A DNA stretch of 64,000 bases, taken from the NCBI RefSeq assembly GCF_028769735.1, contig NC_088170.1:54903585-54967584 (forward strand). Reading direction: 5' to 3'. This document shows positions 13,410 to 23,759 of the stretch, piece by piece. The position numbers and the translations under genes are program-made. Positions within the stretch are counted from its first letter, which is position 1, and each line of letters starts with the position of its first letter. The DNA comes from Zonotrichia leucophrys gambelii (Eukaryota > Chordata > Aves > Passeriformes > Passerellidae). The notes below the pieces were generated by a model. The model worked only from the letters and a program-made list of their open reading frames with translations. It had not been told where the DNA came from and ran no database searches.

Positions 13410-16400
13410 TGTGGATTTAGCTCATTGCACTTTTATAACCATTCACTTTAAAAAGACTTAATGGGATTACAAAAACTGTCAACCACATTCTATTATCATT
13501 CTATTGAGAAATAAGGATGTCCATAATAAGACTATGCTGAAGATGGACATTTGCTAATAATGATTTTCAGTGCACTTTATGTTTTAAACTAAGTCAAAGA
13601 AATGTTTAATTTGGTAGAGCTACCTGGACTCTAAAATGCAGGTACGCTCACCATCCTGTGATCAGAATTAAGATTTTTTTTATAGCAGATCAGAAATTTG
13701 AACTTCATGCTTTAAGCTGCTTGTACTAAGAAAAGCAACATATTGCATCCTTCCTTGGATAACAGTATCAAAGAAGGTGATCCTTAGAAATACTTCTGTG
13801 ATTGGCACTAGCAAGGCTTTGATACTATTTATACAAAAATAAAAAAAAAAAAAAAAACCACAACAAACCTTAATATGCTTTACTTAGCTGCTTTGATGTC
13901 CTTGAAAGAGATTGCACATAATTCCTCATGTAGAAAATGTGCACTGTGCCTTGTAATGAACAGGAACAGTTTCCTTTACATACTGGAGGGTTTTGTGTAC
14001 ACTCACTGAGATTTGTGCTGGGTGTTGAGAGACTGCAACACAAAGATAACTTTGCAGTTAGGAAAGAAAGCAAACTGCTGCTTAGACTATCAGATTTGGT
14101 GTCTTCTGGCTCTGCATATGCCTCTTTATGGCAAGTATGGTAAAAGATAACTAAAGTTTGGACAGGTACAATAGTGGAGTATGGTATTTATTCTGTGTTT
14201 TTTAATGTATACTTGTTTCTTTGCCATAAGATAATTAATCAGTTTGAATTTTTAAGTCAAAAAGTATCTCTCAAAATTTGCCTTGACAATCTATCACAAA
14301 TAGGATAGTTGATTTCTCAGGCTGACCAGTTTTGTTTGTTTGTTTGTTTTAATATCTCTCATCCTCATATGTGTAACCACAGAAGAATAAGTGTCACAAA
14401 AAATTTCTATCTTGGCACTACCAAATGTCAGCATCTATTCCCATATCCTCTTACTGTGTTTTCTGATTTTATAGGTATTTGCTAATGATTCATTAAACTG
14501 TTTTCCATACAAAGTTGTAGGAGTGACCCACATGACTTTAAACACTGTGTTATGTCATTACTATTTGAAAAGCTGGTGAACAGCTAGCTGTGCAGAAAAC
14601 AGCTGTCTTAGAAGGAATAAAATTAGTGTCTTGAATTCCAGTAAATTCCCACTTGGCTTTTCTTTTCAAAACTCTCCAGAACAAGGCATATCAATACTTA
14701 AAAACAGAGAGACAATATAAGAGAGAGGGAGAATTGCTTAGGATTGTTGCCAGAAAATAAATAAATAAACATAATGAAGAACTGTGCTGCATGAAAGTGT
14801 GATAGAAATACAGAGGGATTATGAAAAGCTGAAAAATATATATACTGAAAAACATATCAAAAAGAATTTTCTCAGTAAGTGTTAGAGAATTTCATCATAA
14901 TTAGAAGCAAGCCTTTGTTATGTTCCACTATATTTGGGAAAAGCTGTACCAAGCATTTTGCTCAGGCTATGTTTTGGTTTTGCTTTAATAACCCAAACAG
15001 TTCTGTCTTTACAAGATATATCCTCAAGAGATTTTCTACTGTAGAGGCTTGAGATTACTATGATGGATTGTGATTTACTGTACACTGAAAGGAGTCTCAC
15101 TAGTGTTGCTATATTCTCACAGAGGTTAAATGGTATTCAGTATGGAATACTGTCAAAAATGTTTTCTTTTGTGACAAGAAAACAACGCAAAAAATAAAGG
15201 AGCACCCACACAGTCATGATCCCCGTGTCCAGTCTACTTTCTACTAATCATCAAATGATGGAGACAGCAGTTTGGGAAGGAATTCTCTGGTGCTGGATAA
15301 CAATGTATGACTTCAATTTTTTAAATGCATTTCTTGATTCAGTTGAAGAAAAATGGCTGTTGGAAGTATAGAAAATAAAAAAAAATTACACTAATAATTC
15401 TATGATTTTGGGTTACTATATTTGGGCTCCTCCTGATTGTCAGTGTAGCACTTGTTATTTAGTTCTTAACTTTATTTCAGAACATGAATATAGGGACATG
15501 AATTCTTCTATATCTATGCAATGCTTCAATAGAATGTTTTAGAATATTTCTTTAAGTGATTTAATTTATAAGTAATTATTTATATGTGGGTTTGTGTTAT
15601 TAATTATATCCTATATATTTTCTTAAATATAATTATTTCTTTCAATACTTAATATAAGTATTTATTGTTGCAAGAGTAAATTAACAAATTTCAGTCCAAA
15701 ACTAAAGCAGAGAGACTGAAAAACACAAGTGTAATTCAAATTAGATTTTAGATAAAACACTGTTAGTATCTAGAGAAAAAAGCTCTTGCTAGCACAGTTG
15801 TCACAATAACTTGAACCTGAATGGCTTCTGCATGACTTGTGTCATCAAGTGATTCACTTGTGTATTACTTTAAAAAATTCTGTCTGACACTTTTGACATA
15901 CCATATCCTTTGAGTTTTTCCCTCTTATTCAGAAATCAAGGCAAAAAGTTCGCTTCATAAAATATTAATAGGTGCAAGTATTGTCTCTGACCTTACTTGA
16001 TCAAAGCGATTAGTGTCAAAGTTTAATTGCATTTCATTTGTCTCAGTGGCATCTCTAAATCTTTCATGTAGTCAATAAATTATTAGCATCACATGAAAAT
16101 CTCAGAAAAAAAAATCTCAGAAAGCCATAATAGGAAGTAAGAAAATTTCTGCAAACTAATACTTGAGACTTAAAGGAAAATTTATTTTATTTAATCTTAG
16201 CATTTTTCTTCAGTTCTTACTAAAGATCAAGGATCAAAGCCTGAATAATTCTGTGAGAATTATTTGGGGTATTTATCATAGCCTTATAAAAAGAATATAC
16301 CTTCATTTGAATAGATACTGGGGTAATCTTAAGATCTCAAAGATTGTTTTCTTCTCTGGAATTATTTGCAAGACTGTTTTAGGCCTATGGTTTGCAGTCA

Positions 16401-16550
16401 GAAATAAGTTCCTGGTCCTTTTACTGAGCAGGCATACTGACATTAAGCACAGTTCTTTCTACTTGATTTGTGTCCCAAGTAGTTGGTTTCCTTCTGTAAT
16501 AATTTTGCTAGCAGTATTAGTAGCATTGTACTCTCCCTTCTAATACCCTG
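13410..16550. other. AT-rich non-coding DNA
   Basis: No gene or recognised interspersed repeat was seen. It contains an A-run near 13840-13857, a TTTG tetranucleotide run at about 14329-14352, an AAAT run near 14757-14770, and a very AT-rich patch at 15540-15665 with a small palindrome at 15644-15662. A 126-codon plus-strand frame ending at 16543 starts at TTG and is dominated by hydrophobic AT-rich codons, so it is not called. Confidence 0.6.
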
Positions 16551-17894
16551 TTGGATCTGTGGTCAACTCTGCCAGTCATCCTCAGCCAGCAGTGACGAGT
16601 GGTTGCCCCAGAGTCCCAAAGCCTTTTTTGGAAAGAGTATAACACAGTGACTGAGTTCCTTTCTCCTCAAAAAGTTTGAATTTTTTTAATATATCTCTTT
16701 TGCTCTAAGCTCCTGCCTTTTGTCTGCATGGCCCAATTCACAGCCTCCCCAGGCTCAAATTTTCCCCCAGGACAATGAACTCCTGGGTTAGCTGGACTCT
16801 TCCCACGCAGGCATTGGCACAGCTCAGGCTCAGGCAGCGGAGGCAACAGATACTTGCCCCCAAAGCACAAAGTGAAACCAAGCCAGCCCTGAGACTTACG
16901 TCTCGGGATCGAACCTGCGGCCTTTTACTAGGAATGGCAAAAAATCATATTCCCTGCACTACAGCACTGCAAATGGAACTGCTTTCATGGAAACAAAGCT
17001 CTTATATGCTCCAGAAAGATTGCTAGTGGTTCTAGACTGCTCAGTCAGGAAGAATCATATTACTTCTTAACAAGAAGAATCTTTGTCACAGTCTGCTCAT
17101 GTTGAAGAATTAAAAGGAATTAGTCTGGCTAACATTTTGTCTTTTGGCAACCTCTTCAGCCTGAACTGTGCCTCTATTGGATTACTGACAATAATTTCTG
17201 ACCTGAAGAAACCAGTCAGGCAAGAATTTCACTATCAGCTTTTCAGATGGAAGTGCAAATACTTGAACATTTATCTCTGCAGAAAGCTCATCATGCCAAG
17301 TTTTTCTGGCTTGCAAACATCTGTGTAAGCCAAGGGATCATCTCTGCAGTAATCAAGACATGGTCAGCAATGTCTGCTCCTCTTTCTCTAGAATACACTT
17401 GTGATTCATGTGAATCTCCGCCTTATAATTCTCAACATCACTAACAATTTCAACAGCAAGCACTTGTCTTGTGCGTAGCTTCTTCATTCAGTTGATGTCA
17501 AAGTTCTTGAATCATAAATGATAAGCTCTTCATTCCCATCTGGTTATGTCTAGCAGAGATTTATTCTAATGCCATAGAGTGGAGCAACCCAAATAATAAT
17601 CAACAATGTCTGTTGGTCATAGCAAATGAGTAGAATTGCATGTCAGTCACTTGATCACATTTTCAAAATGCACTTTCTGCCAGAAAGTCCATTCCCATTG
17701 ATCTGTGTTGTAAAAGAAGCAGAGTGGAGGTATCATTGATTTTTGTGGCACAGATGTACCAGAAGTTCAAAGAATATCTAGTGATCTTGCTTATGTTTTA
17801 ACTGAAAGTAAATTGCCTTCATGTTGTCCTGCAAAACCTGTATGTATCTATTTGACATCCCCTATAACTGTAGTATTCAGAAAAGTGATTATCC
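16550..17894. other. Less AT-rich non-coding patch, possible old repeat
   Basis: Base composition shifts to a higher G+C than the flanks, and several short frames stay open on the plus strand (for example 16775-17026 and 17083-17328). None resembles a protein I know, and none has convincing exon borders. The patch lies directly 3' (in minus-strand sense) of an LTR fragment at 17895-18269, so part of it could be decayed internal sequence of the same provirus. It also holds a tRNA-like A/B-box pair at 16895-16970. Confidence 0.4.
16895..16970 (-). repeat. tRNA-like Pol III promoter pair, possible SINE relic
   Basis: On the minus strand, TAGTGCAGGGA (near 16960) fits the tRNA A-box consensus at 10 of 11 positions. 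About 35 bases downstream, GGTTCGATCCC (near 16910) fits the B-box. This spacing is typical of tRNA genes and tRNA-derived SINEs. GGAAT and ATTCC between the boxes could form a 5-bp stem, but its loop is too long for a normal anticodon arm. The T-arm outside the loop pairs poorly. A working tRNA is therefore unlikely. A decayed tRNA pseudogene or an old tRNA-derived SINE is possible; a chance match is also possible. Confidence 0.3.
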
Positions 17895-18269
17895 CTTGGT
17901 GTATCCTCTGCTTTCAGTGTTGGGGCACCTCCATGGGATGCAGGGAGACAGTTGTATCACTACAGTCTCCTCCCATAGGCTGCTCTCATACCTGGAGCAC
18001 CTCCTCCTCCTACTCTTTCACTCATCTGGACTGTTTCAGATTTTCTTCACTCCACTCCTTCACAGCACCACTGCAGTGTTCTTAGCCTTTTCTTAAATAT
18101 CTTCCACAGAGATGCCACCAGCATGACTGATGGGCTCAGCTGAGTACTGGTGGGTCCATTTTGGAGCTGGCCAGACCTGTCTCTGTCTGACAGGGGGGCA
18201 GCCTGGTGTCTTCTTACAGAAGTATCCTAGGTATCACCCCCACTACCAAAACCTTGCCACATAAACCCA
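17895..18269 (-). mobile_element. ERV LTR, 5' part only, probable ERVL class
   Basis: Read on the minus strand, the segment starts at 18269 (TGGGTTTATGTGGCAAGG) and follows the same order of blocks as the plus-strand LTR at 42112-43124. Those blocks are a GGCAAGG-like start, a CAGACAGAG block, a GGCCAGCTCC...ATGGACCC block, ATATTTAAGAA (TATA-like), GGAGGAGGTGCTCCAGG, and a CCCATGGAGGT block. The match fades near 17895, so the poly(A)-signal half and the terminal CA are missing or decayed. No target duplication can be checked. The family name is from memory; the relation between the two copies in this window is visible directly. Confidence 0.75.
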
Positions 18270-18499
18270 CTACATATCCAGCTGTGCTTTTGTCAAAATT
18301 TTGTTCTTGTTCGGCAGCTGTGACAAGGTTTCACACATTACCTTCTGCATTGGATGACACTCAATATTATCACCTGTTTATTCTGAAACTTCAGCAGATG
18401 ATTGCCATTCTTGTAAACAGAAACTGCAGTTTTGGTTGTGCAACAGAATTCATTGTGCTGAAGTTCATCAAGTGAAAGGAATTCATTATGCTAACTGAC

Positions 18500-18516
18500 C
18501 ACGTGACAATCACGTG
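18500..18516. promoter_or_regulatory. Two CACGTG E-boxes 11 bp apart
   Basis: Palindromic CACGTG occurs at 18500-18505 and again at 18511-18516, start to start 11 bp, about one helical turn. This core is bound by bHLH factors such as MYC/MAX, USF, TFEB and CLOCK/BMAL1. Two CpG-containing copies so close in CpG-poor DNA is notable, but no promoter is recognised here and binding is not shown. Confidence 0.35.
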
Positions 18517-18520
18517 TGAG

Positions 18521-21500
18521 TGGGACAGCCTGATTTTCTCTGCCTGCTACCAATTAAATGGCATGAAAGAGGGAGAAGACATGATCTCAAGTCTTTCTTC
18601 ATCAAGAAGAAACCAGCTCCCCTGAGCAATTCTACGGCACAAAATGAGTGCAGTAACGGTGTGTCCTTGAGAAAATGCAGCATGCATGCTCACAGGACAT
18701 AAACAGAGACTGGTGTTCTATCATTAGAGAAACACAAAAAGAGAGTTACAGGCATGCAGTGCTAAACTGATGGCTTTCCTCTTCTCCTACATGTCTTCTA
18801 AATATATAATTCACTTAAATATAGCTACTATAATTGCTATATTTAAATGTAGCCTATACAAAATAGTGTCTTCCAACACCATGTTTATCTGGCAGAACAA
18901 CTTTCCATTGCTAAAACCACAATCCTGCTAGAATGTAAAAGCTTTACAACTTTGTAGCTCTTTGTTGATTTGGGGTATTTCCAACAGTCATATGAGAACT
19001 GCTTTCCTTATTTAACATTTTTTTTTAAAAATAGCCTGTTCAAAAAGTAGAAGGAATGGGTAAAAAGACTACAGAAATTCAGTATATCATTACCTTTTAA
19101 CTGAAAGATTTTGACTGATTTTTCTAGACTTATGCCTGATGGATTTTACAAGCATTTGAAACAGAGAACGAAGTAGATCTTTTTTTACTCACACAGCCAT
19201 GAATACTGATTTCATGCGTTAGAAATACCAACCATGTGGTGTGTTTAAAACCTATTTTAGTATTTCAGATTCCTTTTTATCAGAGGGGTTTTTTTCAAGC
19301 AACAGATTTGTGTATTTTTCACTCTGAAAGTTGATATTTCAGAATGTTTTCATTCTTTTGAAGAAACAGTTTGAGAGAATAGGTATGCAGAAACATACAT
19401 GACTAAAACCCAATTACACCTAAATAAAACTAAAATTTGAATTGTGAAATACAGCTTAACGTCAGAGAAGCCTAGAGTCTTCACAGCATGATTCTAAGTG
19501 ACTATTTCTTTTTTGGTTCATGCCCTGTATATTGAAGCAATGCTAAAAGCATTTCTGTACATTCTGTGAGCAATTATAAACATTGGTCAATGCACCAATG
19601 AATGCTAAAGTGAAGTACTTGCATATGATTCTCTATGGGCTAAAGCAAAAGTAAAGCAAAGAGAAACCATTCAGTGCCTGCAAAATTGATGTGACCATGA
19701 ACTCTAAATATGGCTACATTTTAAAAATGCATAGTTTTCATAGAATATTTGTTCAACATTTGATCTCTGCTTCTCCAGAGATTTCTAGATTACTCAATTT
19801 TTATCTAGTATTTCTATCAGCTCAGAACAGAATGCTTGTAGTCCATCTAGTATCACAAGAATAAAATATAGCTAGTCTCGAAAATATATTTTTCCAATTA
19901 TGTTTTATTTACATAAAAGTAATTCTGAAAAATAGACACTGTTTGAAAGTTGCTCAAATACCCTAAAAGCTGCCTTCCCAATCTTCCCTCATACTAAGGG
20001 CCATACCTGCAATGAATAAAAATACTTGCAGCTACAAAAATTGTACATGAATTGAATCTATTATCTTCAAAACCAGCCCACATTCAATTTATTTTCTAAG
20101 GTTTTGTTAGCTTTAAGTACATTTGAAACATATTTGTACAAATCTGTGCTCAGGCAACTTAAGGACAATTAGGTAGATATAGGAAAGGGAAGTTAATATT
20201 AGAATGGCACTTGTCAGCTGGCTAGAAGTTTTATGAGATGTCAGTTTTACTAAAAATACTCAGTGCTTGATCTTAGACTTCGTTGTGTGAAGACATATTT
20301 GGCCAGACCTCAGTGTTTCCTCCTGAACCTGAATATATATAGTTTTAAGACTCCATGTTATGCCACATGTTGATAGAGAAAAATTTCAGTTCTGTTCTAT
20401 CTCCAGCTGCATTAAGTATTTTGTTTTGGAATGAAGAGATTGAACTTCTGTTTTCATTTCCAATAGGGGAACATTTGCCAGCTGTGGAAGAGACATTTTC
20501 ACTGAGTATACATAAATGCCATAAGAACAGTAAACCAGGTTGGCATAAATACAAAAAAAAAGGAGAGATTCAAGTAAAGAGAAAGAAGAAAAAATGAGAT
20601 GAAGGGAGGGAGGAAGGAAGGGAGAATATATAGTGTTCTTACTCACTACTAGTAAGAGAAACAAGTAATAGACTGCATGGAAAGATTATTAGAAACAGCA
20701 TGAACTCTTCTAGGAATAAAATCATTATTAAATGAAGAATATTTGGGCAAACCTATATTCTATGGTAAGTGTTTTTTAAGTCTGATGTATAAAATGGAAG
20801 AAAGCAGAGAATTGATTAAAATGACTTGTTAGTTCTGTTGGTTGACAACAGGACATTTGGAGTGATTGTTTTTCCTATTTGACTAACAGATCCATGAATT
20901 TAAAACATATTTTAAGCTCTTCAAAACATTTTATTTTATAAAACTATAGAACTCTAAATTTAAATATATTTTTTCTTTTGAATATATTTTATATATATAC
21001 ATATATATATAGGTAATTGGTAATTAAAAATACAAAATATACAATTAGTCTATGAAATGTTTTGATTTCATCAAGTATATATATTTTGTGACAATAATAT
21101 AGAAACTTTTGCCTATCATCATCAGTAAATCTGTGAATTTGTCCCCACATTAAAAAGCATACATGAAATAGGGAGGGAAAGAGAACTGCAGAGAAACTGC
21201 TGGTGAGTGACACACAATGGTTTTAGTCAAAAATTAGCAGTGTTTGGTGAAGGCACCTATGTCAAAGCAGCCTCAAAGGAAAGAGCTGTTTTCTGATTGA
21301 AGGAAACAGCACGATTCCATTTTGGTGGAGACAGAAGCTTCCTCTTTGCACTGACATGTATTCCTGAGCTCAAAGCCATGTCTCCCACTGCCTTAATTTC
21401 TGTATAATGTAATGTTGTCAGGTCTTTCTATTCCAGACAGGTTTTTTCAACTGCACTCACTTAGAAGCAGGCAGAAATAGAAGTCTGTTTAGCAACAACA

Positions 21501-22168
21501 GTTAGCTGAGCTATTCTGTTCCCTAAATTCCTGCTCATCTCTCTTGACACTCTGGCAGATGCATTTTTAATTGCTATTTAGTGACAATGGCATTCAGTCA
21601 GAGTTTTATAATTGTCAAAAGGCTTTTTTAAATTTTACAATACCTCGTCTTACCAACTAGTTATAGCTTTGTCAATCAGTGGAATTAGAGTGCTAGTTAA
21701 TTTACATTTCAGCAAATGTGGTAAGACTTTTGCAAAAATATCTCTGTAACTCAACCTTAATTTTGTCCAAACTGTTCCACACTGGAATATCATCATTCAG
21801 CAGATGCTGTAAAACCAGTTGAAACACTGTTGAAATGCAAAAAAGGAAATGCACTCTTTGTGCCATATGGGAGGTGAAGAATGTATATGCTCAAAGCAGG
21901 ACTGCACAAATCTTGTCAGTACAGAAGCCAGTACTAGACAAAAGCAGGTGATGTGAGTGGGAGAGAGCACAGAACTCACAATAAATAGGTGCCTACAGAG
22001 CATGCACATGCTAGAAATTATTTCTGTCACTGAATCCTAAATGATTTTGAGTTGGATTGGGTGTCTGGTTTTCTGTCTCGCTGCCTATATTCTGCCAATG
22101 CCTACATGGTAAGAAAATGTAAAATAAAATTGAAGGAAAGGACCTGTATCCATACTTAAGCCACAAAG
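18521..22168. other. AT-rich non-coding DNA
   Basis: No gene recognised. Minor items are an inverted repeat at 18815-18846 (TTAAATATAGC/GCTATATTTAA), a purine-rich tract at about 20555-20625, and an AT/TA dinucleotide tract around 20983-21012. Open frames here are short and biased by these tracts. Confidence 0.65.
20983..21012. repeat. AT dinucleotide microsatellite
   Basis: An imperfect (TA)n run interrupted by a single CA lies inside very AT-rich DNA. Confidence 0.75.
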
Positions 22169-22230
22169 ATAAAAATATAAAAAGAGACATGAAAATTAGA
22201 AAATTTTTATGTCTCTTTTTATATTTTTAT
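22169..22230. repeat. Long AT-rich hairpin, about 29-bp stem, 4-base loop
   Basis: The arms at 22169-22197 and 22202-22230 are complementary at every position except 22191/22208, which would be a G-U wobble in plus-strand RNA. The loop is only 4 bases. The arms contain a shared AAGAGACAT/ATGTCTCTT core, so this is not simply an A-run facing a T-run. It could be a tiny inverted-repeat element, a cruciform, or a short hairpin transcript. No family is recognised. Confidence 0.8.
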
Positions 22231-22284
22231 TAAAATAAATAAAAATTATTTTAGGTTATTAAAATAAATAATAATTATTTTAGA
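22229..22284. repeat. Imperfect 29-bp direct repeat
   Basis: Immediately after the hairpin, a unit starting ATTAAAATAAATA and ending ATTATTTTAG is present twice head to tail with two or three differences. Its contact with the hairpin suggests a shared origin by replication slippage or template switching. Confidence 0.7.
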
Positions 22285-23179
22285 AGAACGATTACATGGT
22301 TAAGCTGTCAAATATAAATTTTAAATCAATGTTTAACAAGAAATATAAATAAAGCATTTTGTAAGTCATGAAAAGCTCTAAGAAAAGCTTTTGAAAGAAA
22401 AGTAGTGGAAATGATTAAAGGGATGAATAGACTTACTTATTAGAAAAGATTAAAAGCATAAATACAAATAGTTTAGTGAAGTAATTAGGTGAGGGAAGAA
22501 AGGAGGACATAATAAACTACAAACATCTGAAGGCAGTAAACACAAAGGAAGGAGAGGTATAATTTAGCCTGATACAAGAGAGTGTAATTAGAAGTAAAGG
22601 AATTAAAGTTAAAAGGGGAAAAAATACATGGAGCAGAAGAGAAAAACACTTGCTCACTAGATGAAAAAAGATTGAAGTGGTGAGAGTCTATATCTGAGAG
22701 TAAGTAGATGAAAGGATTGGAAAGTATAACAAAACTAAACAATAACAAAAAGATAAAAAACAAGTTCTAGAGGGTTTCATGCAACTGTCTGATTACAAAA
22801 TTTACATTCTAGGACATTGCTTACCTTCTAAAAAAACACTTTTTAAAAAATAACTGGAATAATCCTTTTAAAGATAATTTTCACTCCTGTGTAAGCCTTT
22901 ATTGTTGCCTGTTACCTCACTCAGCCTTTGTGGTTTGGTTTGGAAAGCCCTCTGGGAGAGTGAAGAAAGATATCTGTACAATCAGAGTGAGCAACTTCAA
23001 GACATGTCAAGCCCAGAGAGCAAGAATCAGATTTATTCCCAAAATCACTGACAAAGCAATGATCAGGAGGATGTGTGAGACACTCAGCACTTGATCTTTG
23101 TCTTGCTTACTTGTAAAGGTTAGGGCTTTATGGGGAGGCTGTGTCAGCATTTCAGATTTGGATTCCGCTGTTCCCTGAC
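22285..23179. other. Purine- and AT-rich non-coding DNA
   Basis: The plus strand is rich in A and G, with many AAAG/GAAA runs to about 22770. No gene or repeat family is recognised. Confidence 0.6.
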
Positions 23180-23520
23180 AAGGTGTGCTCCATAGTCTTT
23201 CTGTGTCTCTTTCCTATTTTCTGTCCACTTCCTATCAATTTCAGACTATCACAATTCCTGTTCCTTTCTTTCTCTGCTCTCCTCCTGTCTTCTCACAAAT
23301 AATTTCCTGCAAGTTTCCCTTTGCTTTCCATGCAAGCACACTGGTTTCTCTCTCCCTCCTTTCCACTATTTCTTCTTCCAGAAGTCCTAATTCCTGCCTT
23401 CATTTTCTGCTTGTCTCCCTTAGGGACAAATGTCACAGAATATCTCAGTCCCACACTCTCTCCCTTAGCCTCCTTTTTCATCTTCCAAATTTTCTCATTC
23501 AAAAAACAGCTCTTGATAGG
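23180..23520. repeat. Pyrimidine-rich low-complexity stretch
   Basis: About 340 bases are dominated by C and T on the plus strand, with few G residues and many CTTTCT/CTCCTCC-like runs. The bias removes stop codons, so two overlapping plus-strand frames of more than 130 codons exist, both beginning at non-ATG codons (GTG, TTG) and rich in Ser, Leu and Phe. They are by-products of composition, not genes. Confidence 0.7.
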
Positions 23521-23759
23521 AGAAAAGAGAAGACAGTGGATAGTTTTGTTGTTATATGTAGAAATAATTTACAACTCATTTAATTTCTCCCATAATATGA
23601 AAAGTAAAAGGTACATTCAAATGGAAAGCCACAGGTTTAGTTTTAATCAGCAATTTTCAGGCTCTTTTTCTGATTTTAACAAGAGTGAGGTATGTCCTGA
23701 GACAATTTCTAGAACTTCATTTCTTTCTAGAGGCAAGAGGAAGGCAGGGTTATAAAGTG

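Noticed and set aside
16163..16543. 126-codon plus-strand hydrophobic frame
   Set aside because: It begins at TTG, consists of AT-rich hydrophobic codons, and shows no family resemblance or splice context.
16895..16970. Functional tRNA gene
   Set aside because: The A and B boxes fit, but the anticodon loop is too long and the T-stem pairs poorly.
23185..23755. Plus-strand frames of 132 and 144 codons
   Set aside because: They start at GTG and TTG, overlap in different frames, and stay open because of the pyrimidine bias.
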